Positions 1 to 11,207 of a stretch of 46,307 nt of DNA are shown here, piece by piece; the stretch's first letter is position 1, and every line of letters begins with the position of its first letter. The translations under genes were made by a program, and so were the position numbers. The notes under the pieces are model-generated. The model worked only from the letters and a program-made list of their open reading frames with translations, had not been told where the DNA came from and ran no database searches. Source of the stretch: Blastocladiella britannica (taxonomy: Eukaryota > Blastocladiomycota > Blastocladiomycetes > Blastocladiales > Blastocladiaceae); NCBI GenBank assembly GCA_025349905.2, contig MU624584.1:1-46307 (forward strand), given 5' to 3'.

Positions 1-1425
1 GCCGCCGCCGTGACCGGGGACGAGTCCATCACCACCACCGTCACCACGGAGACCGTCACGGAGACCACCACCACCGTCGTGGCCGCGGAGGAGACTGTAA
101 CTCAAGTCGTCGCTGAGATGTTGGAGGTCGCTGAGGTCGCCATGGAGGCTGCTGTGGTCGCCACCGAACAAGTGGAGATTGCCACCGCCGTCGGGGTGAC
201 GGAGGTCGCTGCGGTTGCCGATGTCGAGTCGGTCGCGATTGCCACCGAGGAGACGATGACCACGACCACCACGACGACCGTCACCGCCGAGGCGCTGAGT
301 ACTTCCGAGACCAGCGCGATGGAGACGATTGCGGTTGTTTCGCGCGACCTATTGGACTTTTCAGCCATCACCGCCAAGGTCGCCGTCGTGCAACAAGATT
401 CCGCCATTGCGTCCGAGGTACCCTCCTCCATCCACACACGCGAAATCAGCTTCACCACCGTTGCCACTCCGACCAAGGACGATGTGGTGCAGACGCAACC
501 CCTCGTCACTGTCGAAACGCTCACTCGCGCTGTCGAAGTTGGGACCACCGCGGCCAACACCTTCCGCTCAGCCGTTGATCAGCTCGTTGTCCAGGCAACC
601 AACTTTGATGCGCGCGGCGTCATCCAGACTGCTCGTGACGTGGACCACCCGGTTCCCGTCCTTGGCCTTTTGCACCTGACCTTCATGTCGTTCCTGTCGG
701 TACTCGTTGTCCTTGGTCTAGTGACGCTCAACAGCCCCAGCAACTGGTTTATTTGGGTGCTCGTGACCGTCAATGTGACAGTCTGGTTCTGCATCTCAGC
801 CATTGCTACTCTCGTCTCGACCGCATCGACCCGCGCCGTCCAGACCGATCGCTCGCTGGTGGATGTCACCGCCGTGGAAACGACCGTGAGCTCGCTCTAC
901 GCGCTCTCGAGCCGCTCGTTCGTGACCGCCACCGAGACTGCCGCCCGCCAGACCACCGCCAAGGGCGCGTCCACCGAGCAGGCCGAGCAACATGCTCGCC
1001 ACATGCGCCAGGCTCTGTGGATGCTCGTGTACGCGTTTGTGATTTTCTACCTCAGCTGGCGCTGGATCATTGCCGGCCTGGCGTTCACCGTGTTCTACTT
1101 TACGCACCACCTTGTCGCCGACCTTGCGTCGGATTACATTACCAAGGCGCACGCCGGCCGCGAAGTGGACGTCCTACTGGCGTTCCGCTGGACGTCGCTA
1201 GTGTTCCTGGTGCTCGCGGTCGTGTTCTCGTTCACGTTCATGCTGACGTGGGGCTCGGGGATGCTCTTTGGAGCGGTGCTGTCGGGCTTTGCGTTCGTGT
1301 ACACGATGCACATCAACACGCTGGTGGTGCGCACGGTCCGCGCTTCGGACAAGCCCACGCGCGCGGTTGCGACCGAGGCCTTTGCGCCGGTGGTGAATGT
1401 GACGAGCACTTACCCGTCCGCGTAA
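1..1425 (+). CDS. Multi-pass membrane protein with Thr/Val/Glu-rich N-terminus, 5'-truncated
   Basis: The reading frame is open to the left edge of the window and has no ATG near its start, so the gene begins upstream; about 474 codons are visible, ending at the stop at 1423-1425. The first ~150 visible residues are a low-complexity run dominated by Thr, Val, Glu and Ala, with many TVTET-like repeats. The C-terminal half holds about five or six hydrophobic segments, roughly at nt 655-735, 745-835, 1015-1125, 1185-1250 and 1255-1320, so it is an integral membrane protein. I recognise no family. The reticulon-like appearance of paired long hydrophobic stretches is suggestive only. No intron is visible. 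Its stop lies 30 bp from the stop of FAB1 on the other strand. Confidence 0.7.
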   Translation, partial: AAAVTGDESITTTVTTETVTETTTTVVAAEETVTQVVAEMLEVAEVAMEAAVVATEQVEIATAVGVTEVAAVADVESVAIATEETMTTTTTTTVTAEALSTSETSAMETIAVVSRDLLDFSAITAKVAVVQQDSAIASEVPSSIHTREISFTTVATPTKDDVVQTQPLVTVETLTRAVEVGTTAANTFRSAVDQLVVQATNFDARGVIQTARDVDHPVPVLGLLHLTFMSFLSVLVVLGLVTLNSPSNWFIWVLVTVNVTVWFCISAIATLVSTASTRAVQTDRSLVDVTAVETTVSSLYALSSRSFVTATETAARQTTAKGASTEQAEQHARHMRQALWMLVYAFVIFYLSWRWIIAGLAFTVFYFTHHLVADLASDYITKAHAGREVDVLLAFRWTSLVFLVLAVVFSFTFMLTWGSGMLFGAVLSGFAFVYTMHINTLVVRTVRASDKPTRAVATEAFAPVVNVTSTYPSA

Positions 1426-1455
1426 GTTGTCTTTTCCCTTAATGAAAATATATAT

Positions 1456-4400
1456 TTATTTTGTAACCGCTGTGCCCGACCCGCTCGCAACTGCTGTCGA
1501 TCCATGGTGATGATGGCCGTTGATCCCCGCTGCAGCAGAACTTCCCCCTACTCCAGTATGTGCCATTACCGAGGATGCGACGCCATGGTTTCCGCCGCCG
1601 CCCACCGTCGATGCCATCACATGCACGGGCTTGGCCGCGGCCGAGAACTTGTCAAAACTGGTCAAAAAGTACCGTTCCATGGCATCCCGGAACCGCTGCT
1701 TGTACTGCTTGGGCGACACGATCGTCGGGTCCTTTCCGCCGCCCAGAAGACCCGACTCCTTGACCCACGACTCGAGCTTCTTGTCCCACGTGTACTGGCG
1801 AATGAAGTCGACGATCCCCACCACCAGCTCCTGTCCCGCCGGCGCCGAGTCATCGATCCCGACAAGTAAGCTGTAGTCCATGATGTTAAGCTTGGACAGG
1901 AACAGCGTGTCGTTCAGAATCGCCACCCGCAGGACTTTGCGCGGGTACTCGCCCACAAACACGGGTGCGGCGCGCGTTTGTTCCAGGAAGTTGCCGTCAA
2001 GGTACACGGTCGCTCGTTCAGGAGCCGATACCGCGGCGGCGGCGGCGGCCGAGTGCATGGGCGACCCCAGCATCCCTGGTATTGGCCCGCCCGATGCTGG
2101 AGGTGTGGTCCCAGCGCTCCCGACTGCTGTCAATACAGTGGCTCCGCCCAGTATCGTGCGTGAAGCCGGCGACGGAGAGTAGTAGGACGGAATGCTGGCC
2201 AGGGTGGCCATGGACGTTGCGATCGGCGGTAATGGTGGTGCCAACTGGGGCGATGGGTCTGCCACGCTGGTGCCAATCAGCATCAGCGCACTCTGGGCCG
2301 CGGCCATGGCTGCCGATGGAGCCTTGGCCGAGGACGACACTGAGCTGGTCGAGACGTGGCGGTTGCGCGTGGATCCCTTCAGATCGTACAACTGTTCATG
2401 GATGGGTGAGCGAGTTGAATATGAATAAACGATGGTAAAGGAACATACCCGAGTGATCTTTTTGCCATACCACAGGTTTTCCATGACAATAAAATCGAGC
2501 TTGAGCGATTTTCCTGTGGCCGAGTTTTTGAATGCCACGCGGTACACGCCAAACAACTTGGCCAGAATGGTTGGAATCTTACTAAACGCGGTCAGTCAAT
2601 TCACTCAGGCTCAAACATTAACAAGAAAGTACCTGATGAAAGATCGCCTTGTTCATGTACGCAAAGTAGGAGGGCGCGAACAGCGCAAACAGCTCCAACT
2701 CCATGCGCGACATTTGCTTGACCACAAACCGATCATCGCGCGTCTTGAGGAACGCCGACCCGGATTTCCCACCCGAGGCTTCCCACGTGTGGCAACGCGA
2801 CATGGAGTGCAAAAAGTACGGTTCCACCTGACAGTGCTGCCTCAAGTGCGCAAACTCGGACGCAAAATAGGAGCGACATGCGACCTTGAGTGGTCCCTCG
2901 GTGGTTTCTAAATCCGCCAAGTCATCAGCAAAATTGAAAAGTTAAACGATGAAATTGAAAACATACCAATGTCAATATGGTCGCCGGCGCCTGGTTCCTG
3001 GCCCAGCCACGTTTCTCCGAGCGCCTCCTCGTCCACATCTCCCTCTGGATCCTGCGTTTGCACTTCGCGAAACGGCGAGGCAGTCGAATCGGGCCCAGCT
3101 GCCAGCGACGGATCCAACGGCGTGTCGGCGCGCACCCCACCCAGCGCCGTGAGTTTTTGCCGGTATTCGGTGGTTGCGAGTGCAAACGCAACGATTGACG
3201 TCGGCTCGTTCTCGCGAATGATGATGCCGCTGCTCGGGAAAAAGTGCTCAACGGGCGATCTATATAAAGAGAGTCAACCTCCTTCCGCTCTCAAAGAAAA
3301 GGAATTAAGAAAACGTACAAGATCGCTGATATCGGCGACAGCGACGAAGCAGGGCTGGACGCTGCCGTCAACAGATTGACAAGCGACTGGACAAGCCCGC
3401 TGGAACTGCCACCACCTCCAGTACCGCCGCCACTGACACTGCCACCATTGGCGCCACCACTCCCACCATTGCCACTGCCGCTCATACCACCACTCAAAAG
3501 AGCCTTTCTCGAAGATGAGGACAACGTCTCAAACTTTTCCACCAACGCCGACTTGCTCCATGGTAATGCGACGCCAGTCGACGACGGTTCGAGCTCGCCC
3601 ACAGTTGGCAGCTCCAAGTGGCCCATCATCATCAGGGGATCCGAAGACGACGCCAACTCGTCCAATTCTGATCGGTCGGTCGGACGCGTGAGCAGCAAGG
3701 GGCGAGAAATGGGCGAGGTGGATGGGGACGGCAGGTCAAACCGGCTTGGACCCAGCTCGGCACCGCCGTCACCGACTCGTGGTCGAGCGCTTTCCAGCGC
3801 GATCTCGGAAAGCGTGCGGTGGATCCACGGAGGAGCCTGCGTGGAAGTCGTCGACGAGGATGATAGGGACGCCAGCAGCGCTGCCGCCGCAGACGATGAC
3901 AAGGACGGCTGTGCAGCGGCGGCGACCGCTGCTGCTGGTGGTGGTACAACTGTTGCTGGAAGCGGAGGTACTGGTGGTGCTACCACCCCGCCCATGCCGA
4001 TCCCGGCGGCCGGATTGGACGTTCCTTGGCCACCAGCACCACCTGGGCTCATTCCTGCTGCAGTCGCCGCCGATGGTGCGGGCACGGATGTTGCTGTTAA
4101 ACTAGAACTGCTATTTGCAAGACCACCAGCACTCGAGAATGGGGAAGATGGCGTGGCCTGAGGCGAGCCGACGCCGCTAAGGAGATCGGAAACAACCGTC
4201 GTTGCCATATTTTCGGATCGCTGGTGTTCCGGAGCAGGAGCAGCAGCAACGTGAGGCAACGCCGCAGGCATGGCTGCAACCTGATGCTTGAGGTTGGCGA
4301 GCTGTTCGATCCACGCTGCCGAGCGGTCCAGGAGCACCCGAATGACGGAATTGAACGACAGTACGTCATGGACCGCCGTGACCTCAAACTGGGCACTGCA

Positions 4401-7400
4401 CATGTCCATCAACTCTTGCTGCTCTTGCGTGGCCAGCAGAAACAAGTTGCGGAAAGTCGACTCGTCCACGGCTCCTGTCGCCGAAGGAATTGCGCCTGAA
4501 ACGGGCGCCGGAAGGGTTGCAAATGAACGAGGGGACGACGGAGTCAGAGGCAATGTTCGCGCCAACAAAGGCGGCGATCGGCTGGTGGTCATGCCTACCA
4601 GTGGTGAAGCAGCTGCTGCCGCCACTGCCGTCAAGGCGGAAATGGATGCGGGAGTGGTCGGCGTGGTGGTCGCGGACACAGGCCCTGACGTTGCCGCTGC
4701 AACAACAGCAGCAGCAGTGGTGGAAATCAAGTCCACGTGGCCATGCCCCGACCGACTGGGTGTCGCAGTGGCAGCAGGTGCCGCCGATCCCCCTTCAGCC
4801 GCCGCAGACGGGAGCGCTCGGCAAGTGTACTGGTAATAGTACTGGGAAATGCACCGCTCAATGGACAGAAACAAGCTCTGGATCAGGCCAGTCACGTCCG
4901 CGCATGCGCGCTCCTTGTCCCGCAGAGCCGTAGCGCCGTCGAGCTGCACCCGAAGGCTTGGGAACGCCATTTCAAACACGGTAATTGGGCTTACCTCGAA
5001 CGAGACCACGTGCCCGGCAAAGTAAAACACTTGGCGGACTTGCGTGAATCCCATGTGCCGGCACAAGACCGACTCGACCACGTCGCTGTAGAAGGCGAGC
5101 TCGAGGAACTTTGCAAACGACAGCGCGGCCGCCTGTGGCGATACGGGACGCGGCGATGCCACGAGCCCACACTGGTGGCAGTGGGTGGCAACGTGGAGGA
5201 CATAGGGCGGCGGAAGTTCTTCGGGAAGCAGGTCATGGAATGGCGATGGTGGGCCCGCTGCTGCCGCCGCCGCCGCCGCGGACTTGCCCCCACTTGCACC
5301 TCCACCTCCTCGGGTCGGGACTGCTGGCGGTGGTGATGAGGGCGACGAGATGGGCCGGACCGCCACCGTCACTGACCGGCGGCCATGGTAGTACACTCGG
5401 CGATGGGCCGAGGACAGCAACCCGCACCCGTCGCACGCCGACACCGACGCCTCAATGACGTGCTCAATATACCCGCCAAGGCTCATATCGTTGGCGCCGT
5501 AGTATTCCAGCGCCTGAAAGTATGGCGGCACGCACCGGGCGGCGTCCGTCAGCACGCAGCTGAGAAACATGATGGACTGGTGCGCCAGCGGGGACACGGC
5601 TTGCTCGGACGCCAGAATGTAGTTGAGCGCGTCGCGCGAGACCCGATCAATCACCGATCCCGACGCCGACTCTCCCGCTGCTGATGTGGCAGCGGTGACG
5701 GTGCCGCCAGAAATCAACCGCGAGATACTGTAATCACGGGCATGGCGGTTGGCTACCTCCCGGCGGTACCGCTCGATCAAGTACGGCGGCGGGAACACGA
5801 TCCCGGGCGAGACGGAGAGCGCCTTGGAGTACGGCGCAAGTAGCTTGTGGAGCATTTCGTCGCCGTACGAGACTGGCTCCTTTGTCCTAGCTGCTACTGT
5901 ATGTTGTTGCTGCACAGCCTCACCCTCTTCAATGCTACTGTCGCTCCCCCCAAGTGTGGTGGACGAGAGAGGAGTCTTGGAGGTGGCGGACACGCCAGCC
6001 AGACTGGAAAGGAACCGCCAGCCCAGCACCCCGTAGAGCTCGGACTCGCGCTGCACCGACGCAAATGCAAACAGCACAAAGCGGGCAATGAGCTTGACTT
6101 TACGCAGGGTCGTGCGGTCGGCGCCGCGCAAGATCACGCACCCGCCCAGTTCCGGCGGGCACGCGTCAAAGACCAAGAGCGGGGTCACTTCCTCCACTAG
6201 AGCCCCGTCCGATGTCGGAAACGGTGCGTGGGCATACATGCGCAGCGAGAACGTGCCGCAGGTTCCGACAGCCGGAGAGAGCGCGAGCTTGTCAATGGAC
6301 GGGATCACGTCGGCGCCCGTGAACCGAGCAATCGCCACCAGATCGTCGTGCTTGATCCCGTACGCCACCGCGACGCCCGCGGCGTACAAGTACTCGAGGG
6401 CGATGCGCGACACGGTGCGCTCGACCAGGATGATGGTCGGGTTGAGCGCGAGCACCCGGTTGCACAGGTTGACCAGGTGCGCGTGCTCTTGCCGAATCAC
6501 GGGCTGCAGCGACATGAGCTGGTGTTCGACGCGGTGGTACTCGAGCGGGAACGTCAGCAGCACGATCCGCGGCTCGACGAGCATCGACGCCATGCGCCGG
6601 TGCGCTAGCGCTTTTTTGCACACTGCCGCGCACATGAACTCGGTCTGATTGGGCAGTCCCCCCGGCACTTTTTTAAACCGGATCATCCGCTGCACGTCAA
6701 TCGGCGGGCCAATGGCGGAAGATATAGGTCGAGGGGGAAGTGGCGCTGCCGTTGGCTTGCCGCGGAGGGTGGTCGTACTGCCGGCACTGTTGATGCTACC
6801 GGCACTCCGGCCGCCAGGAAGGGGCATGGTGAACTGGGTAGCGTATTCGCCCGACGCAGCCGCCGCCGCCGCCTCGACTGCTGTGACGCTGACTTTGCCG
6901 CACACTTCGGCGGCAAGGTCAAACAGAACACTTTCCCAAGCGGAATCCAGCTCGCGCCGCGCCACCAACTCCTGGATAAGACGGCGGATGTGGTACTCGC
7001 CCACGGGGTCCAGCACCACGCGATGAATTGGGGCGCCACTACTACCACCGGTTGGATTGTTGGTGGCACCACTGGCGTTGTTCATGTCGCTGCTGCCTGC
7101 CATTCCGCTCGTGGATGCTGCCGAGGCAGGGTCTGCGCCCGAGTCCAGCATGGACGTGGCGTCTCGCCAAAAGTCGGTCGATGCCACCGACGTGCGGTTG
7201 GCAGAAGACCGTGCTGGAAGAGACCGTCGGCGGGGGAAAAACGTGCGCTTGGCGTGTCCTGCCACATTGGCCACTGGGTCGCCTCCCAGCAACCCACTCA
7301 GCGGATACGCGAGTATGGGGCCGCCACCGTGCTGCCCAGCAGCCAGAGTTGCGGGTATGGTTGTGGGTGAGTCGGCGGTGCTTGGCGAAAAGAGGAGGTG

Positions 7401-9922
7401 CTCGGCGATGGGGCTGATGTACATTCCCGGCTGTGGGGTCATCAGCAGTGGGCCGTGCGAGGTGCCGAAAGCACCGGTGGTGGTGGCGGCGGTGTGCAAG
7501 AGCAGTTGCGGCGTCAGGACATTGTACTGCTCGCCGTCGGTCGACGAGTCGTCGTCGTCTTTGTTGCTATTGCCAATGCCACCGTGGGTGTGGGTGGCGT
7601 TGTGGGCGGTGGTTCTGATGCCGCCGCTGCCCTCGTCCTCGTCCGAGGATGTCGTCGACGCCAACGGCTCGAGGCCAATGGATGAACTGACGAGCCGATC
7701 GCTGGACCGGCGCCGCGACCGAGTCCGGCGCGCTTTGCTGATACTATCCTCACCGGCGGCATCTCCGCCGGCACTAGCACTGTGCTGGCGACGACGACGG
7801 TGCCCGCTCCGACGAACGCTCCCCCTTTGGCTCCCGCCAGCATCATACGCCGCCGCCATCGTGGTAGCGGCCATAGCTGCCGCCGATGCTCGCGATGCAT
7901 CGCCTCCGACCAGTTTGGACCCGTCGTCGCCGCCGCCGGCACTGGTATCCCACCACAGCCGGAACGGTGCGTCATCGTCGCCCAACACGCTTCGTGGCCG
8001 CGATGCCGATCGGGACCCGCCGAGCAGGAGCGATGCGGGCCGTGGGGACACGGGCATTCCTCCATTTCCGTCGGGGCCGCCCATATCGGCAAGTGAGGGA
8101 GTACCACCGCCACCGCCGCCGACCCCAAAGAAGGACGATGCCACGGAATACCGGTTCCCGCCGGCTCCAGTCGTGGACAGTCCAGGCGACATGGGTACCC
8201 CGCCAATGCCGCCAATGGCGCCGCTGTGGCTACCGTTGCGGGCCGACACGTTGGACATGACCCTCAGGCAGTAGTTGCAGACGCGGATGGCCCCTACGAA
8301 CCCCAGTGGTTCGCCGGTGATGGTGTTGGATGCGCACCGGTAGCAAAAGATTTGCCCACTGTTTTTTTTTGTTTTCACAGCAATGTGAGTTAGTCCTGTA
8401 TATATGAAAAAAAAAAATATTGACCGCACCAAATCCGACAATGGTGCTTGCGCCGAAATGTCGAGAACGGGACTTTACAGTCGTAGCACTCGCGGCACGC
8501 CTCGTCCTTCATCCAGTACTCGCGGCTGGCGCCGATCGGCGGCGGGACGGGTGACCGCGCGAGTCCCGGGGCCGACATGCCGAGCGCGGAGGGTAAAGGT
8601 CGCGGAAGGATATTGACGAATCCCAACGGCGGAAGCGGCGGGAGCGGTGGTTGTTGCTGTTGCTGGTAGTGGAACTGGCCGTGTTGTGCAGTCGGGAATA
8701 GTGACGACGATGCCGATCCATTCCCGCCGCCGTCACCATGACCACCAGTTCCAGAACCACAGTCTTCGCTGGCAGTGGTCGAGGGCGGGGCGGCCAGCGT
8801 CGACCACGTGGTGGCGGGCGATCCGCTTCCCCGCAGCCGCCGGATGATTTTGGTCAGCCCGGCCGTCAGTGGGTCTGATGCAGTTGTAGCTGGAGCCGCA
8901 TTGCCATTGGCAGCGGTGGTGTCGGGAGTCATGGGTGCCGAGTGCCGGCGCGCGTGCGGTTCTGGCTCTGCGGCCGCCGCCGCCGCCGCCGCCGCTGCCG
9001 CTGCTGCTTTGGCTGCTTGCTGAAGCAGTTGCGACTGGTGCGTGGCCTCGATTGCCGAAGCCAGACGGGTTCCGGGGACATAGACGGGCGTAGTGTAGGT
9101 TGGCCCTGCCAGCTCGGACGCCTGTGTCGACGAGGCGCGCAAGGGACTGTATATACAGGCACCAATCAGCTCATTTGCTCGTCCCAAGGTCAAAATGTAA
9201 GAAAAAACGGACCCGTCGCTGATACACGACGACGACAATGCGACGCCGCCAACCGGTGCGCCATGAGACACGGGAATCGGCGACATGGGTCGGTCCGCGG
9301 ATCCCAAATGGGCCAGCGAGCCGGGTGCCGAGCTCGATCGGGGTACAACCCCCGGGCTGGCCGGTCGAGGCGACGAAGCGAGCAATGACCAGTCGAGGAC
9401 GGGCGGCGGTGCGGTCTGCTCGGATGCAGTGACTCGTGGTTCTGCGCCATCGTCCTCATCGTCTCCGGAACGCAATGCAGTAGGAGCAAGGGTCGGGTCA
9501 GTCGATCCGATCGGACTCGTTTCTAGGGAATCCGTCGTCATTGCTCCGACCACGACATCATCCATTGTTGGCTGCAATGGTGGTACAGATGGTGGTGCAG
9601 GCGGCGGAGGCGGCGGAGTCAAAAGCGCAGGGGCAGACGAGAACGAGAAGCGCACGCGCTTGAGAAACCGCGCAATGACGGTGGGCCGTACTCCGGGCGG
9701 CCCCCCCCCTGGTCCAGTACTTGGACCTCCATTCCGAGCAGATGAGGACGATGGTGGTATTGTGGCGGTCGCAGTCGTGGTGGTTTTTGCCGAGTCGGGA
9801 GATGCTGGTGAATCCTCGGACGCTCCACCAGACGGTACAACTGACTGGTCTGCTCCTGCCAGCGGTGGTAGTGCTAGATCAGCGTGGTGGGCTGCGGCCA
9901 AGCGCGCGTCAAACGATTCCAT
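1456..9922 (-). CDS. FAB1: 1-phosphatidylinositol-3-phosphate 5-kinase (Fab1/PIKfyve)
   Basis: It makes PtdIns(3,5)P2 from PtdIns3P on endosomal and vacuolar membranes. Six exons (minus strand): 9922-8430, 8358-3319, 3259-2967, 2907-2633, 2577-2449, 2391-1456; joined they give 2721 aa, longer than yeast Fab1. Domains in order: FYVE zinc finger at ~469-540 (RKHHCRICGQIFCYRC, reconstructed across intron 1); chaperonin/TCP1-like domain at ~1055-1285; Cys-containing CCR region at ~1455-1630 (ACDGCG and HCHQCG); C-terminal PIP-kinase domain from ~2245 (VMENLWYGKK, YDLKGSTRNRH, NIMDYSLLVG, IVDFIRQYTWDK, SPKQYKQRFR). Linkers are Ser/Gly/Ala-rich low complexity, including a poly-Ala run. About 110 extra residues interrupt the kinase domain after the DLKGS motif. 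All exon phases agree. The start ATG follows an A-tract. Confidence 0.95.
8973..9007. repeat. GCC-type trinucleotide run encoding poly-Ala in FAB1
   Basis: A run of GCC/GCT triplets on the + strand. On the coding (minus) strand it gives about a dozen consecutive Ala codons in the disordered N-terminal part of FAB1, upstream of the FYVE domain. It is a likely length-variable site. Confidence 0.8.
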
Positions 9923-9957
9923 GTTTTTTTTCCAATTGAAATTAAAGGCAACGGAAA
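9923..9957. promoter_or_regulatory. 35-bp divergent spacer between FAB1 and PSF2 start codons
   Basis: Only 35 bp separate the two divergent start codons. The spacer has a T8 tract next to the FAB1 start, which is an A-tract leader on its own strand, and a CCAATTG sequence near the middle. I see no TATA box. Promoter elements for both genes must lie here and within the flanking coding sequence, or the 5' leaders are nearly absent. Confidence 0.5.
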
Positions 9958-10825
9958 ATGAGCGCTATTCCACCCACGCTCTCGCCAGCAGAGGTCGAGT
10001 TTCTGGCCGAGAACGAGCTGGTGGTCATTGAGCCTTTACAGAAGCTGCCCGTGGTGTCGTTTCTTGGGGTACTCCTTTTCTTTTTTTATATATCCTTGAC
10101 TCAATGGCTCAATGGTATATGGACCCACAGAACGATATTGGTCCATTTGTGCCCCCTCGGCCCGCGACGGTCCCCTTATGGGCGGCTCTGTTGCTCAAGA
10201 AGCGTGGTCTGTGCAAATTGAAAGCGCCGAGCTGGATGACCCTTGGTCGGTAACTTATAACACTTGCTTGCTATTTTGGATCCAATTCAATTGATATACG
10301 TGATATATAGAGAGTCTGCAGGCATTAGTTGCATTGGAACGAAAGGAGGAAGGGTTCTCGCCCATGCCGTTCCATTACTTGGAGGTTGCCAAGCTGATCT
10401 TTACTGCGTACGTCTGTGTACACCATATTACATTATGAATGCTCACCATATGATATGTAGAGCCAAGGGCGATATCCCAGATGCACCCGCGATCCAGGCT
10501 CTGATCCAGGATCTGCGGGAAGCGCGCCGGGCCAAGACACGAAGCGGTGCAGCGCTTATGACCGAGCCGTTTCTGCGGGTACCCCTCATTCATTTTTTTT
10601 ACAATGTCATACCATTGGTATTCATTTGATTGTTTGAAAAAGCTTGATAACTTGGCCATGATGGAGGTGAACGAGGTGCGACCCACGTACGCCCGCGCAT
10701 TCCTGACCGAGAAGCGGATCCAACGGGCGGCAGCACTTGCGCCACCCGACAGTAGCACCCAATCCTCTGCTCCGACATCGTCCAGTGCAGGACCAGGGAT
10801 GGCCGGGTTCCAGCCCATGGCGTAA
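9958..10825 (+). CDS. PSF2: GINS complex subunit Psf2
   Basis: Psf2 is part of the four-subunit GINS complex, which joins Cdc45 and MCM2-7 in the replicative helicase. Five exons: 9958-10068, 10131-10245, 10311-10407, 10461-10578, 10643-10825; the product is 207 aa, typical of the family. Conserved features are the N-terminal LSPAEVEFLAENELV, then NDIGPFVPPRPATVPLW, which is restored only when intron 1 is removed, then a central FSPMPFHYLEVAKLI and the C-terminal LDNLAMMEVNEVRPTY helix, which matches the LDNLTLMEIN region of other Psf2 proteins. The last ~30 residues are a Ser/Pro-rich tail of low conservation. All splice phases are consistent (0, 1, 2, 0). It is divergent from FAB1. Confidence 0.95.
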
Positions 10826-10904
10826 GGTGAGAGGTCTGTCTCATAACGTGAAGAGGGACAATTGGGAAAATTTAATTTTTTTATATTTTGCCGGCGGTAC
10901 CCAG

Positions 10905-11102
10905 TTGCAACTCGAGGTCGACGAGGATTGGATCTCGGGCAAGGACGGCGGCCGTGTCACGAAGTCGCTAGCCCCCAACACCTTCTCCCTCAAGGACGCC
11001 TTCAAGAAGATCAAGGAAGAGTTCGGGCTCAACCCCTGCGTCGACATGTCGAACCTGTCCAAGATCGTCACTGAAATGGCCACGGAGTGCTCGACGGGCT
11101 AA
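10905..11102 (+). CDS. Orphan exon-like ORF, product unknown
   Basis: An open frame of 65 codons with strong coding character begins directly after a good intron acceptor (gcggtacccag) at 10904 and ends with TAA at 11100-11102. It contains EVDEDWISGKDGG and SLKDAFKKIKEEFGLNP. No ATG in this frame was found between the PSF2 stop and the ORF. The possible donor at the end of PSF2 (gc|gtaagg) would join it in the wrong frame. It may be the last exon of an alternative PSF2 transcript, a small gene with an unseen first exon, or a remnant. I do not recognise the family. Confidence 0.3.
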   Translation: MQLEVDEDWISGKDGGRVTKSLAPNTFSLKDAFKKIKEEFGLNPCVDMSNLSKIVTEMATECSTG

Positions 11103-11207
11103 AAACCCTAGGGCGATCTGCAGTCACTCACAACTTTCATCTCTGTGGGATTGAATACTTGTGGACTCTTTGTCAACAAAATCAAAAGCAATCAATAAAA
11201 CAACAAA

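Noticed and set aside
7057..8274. Long + strand open frame of 405 codons
   Set aside because: It is antisense to the FYVE-proximal part of FAB1, where GC-rich Ser/Ala/Gly codons on the minus strand suppress stops on the other strand. No recognisable motif is present.
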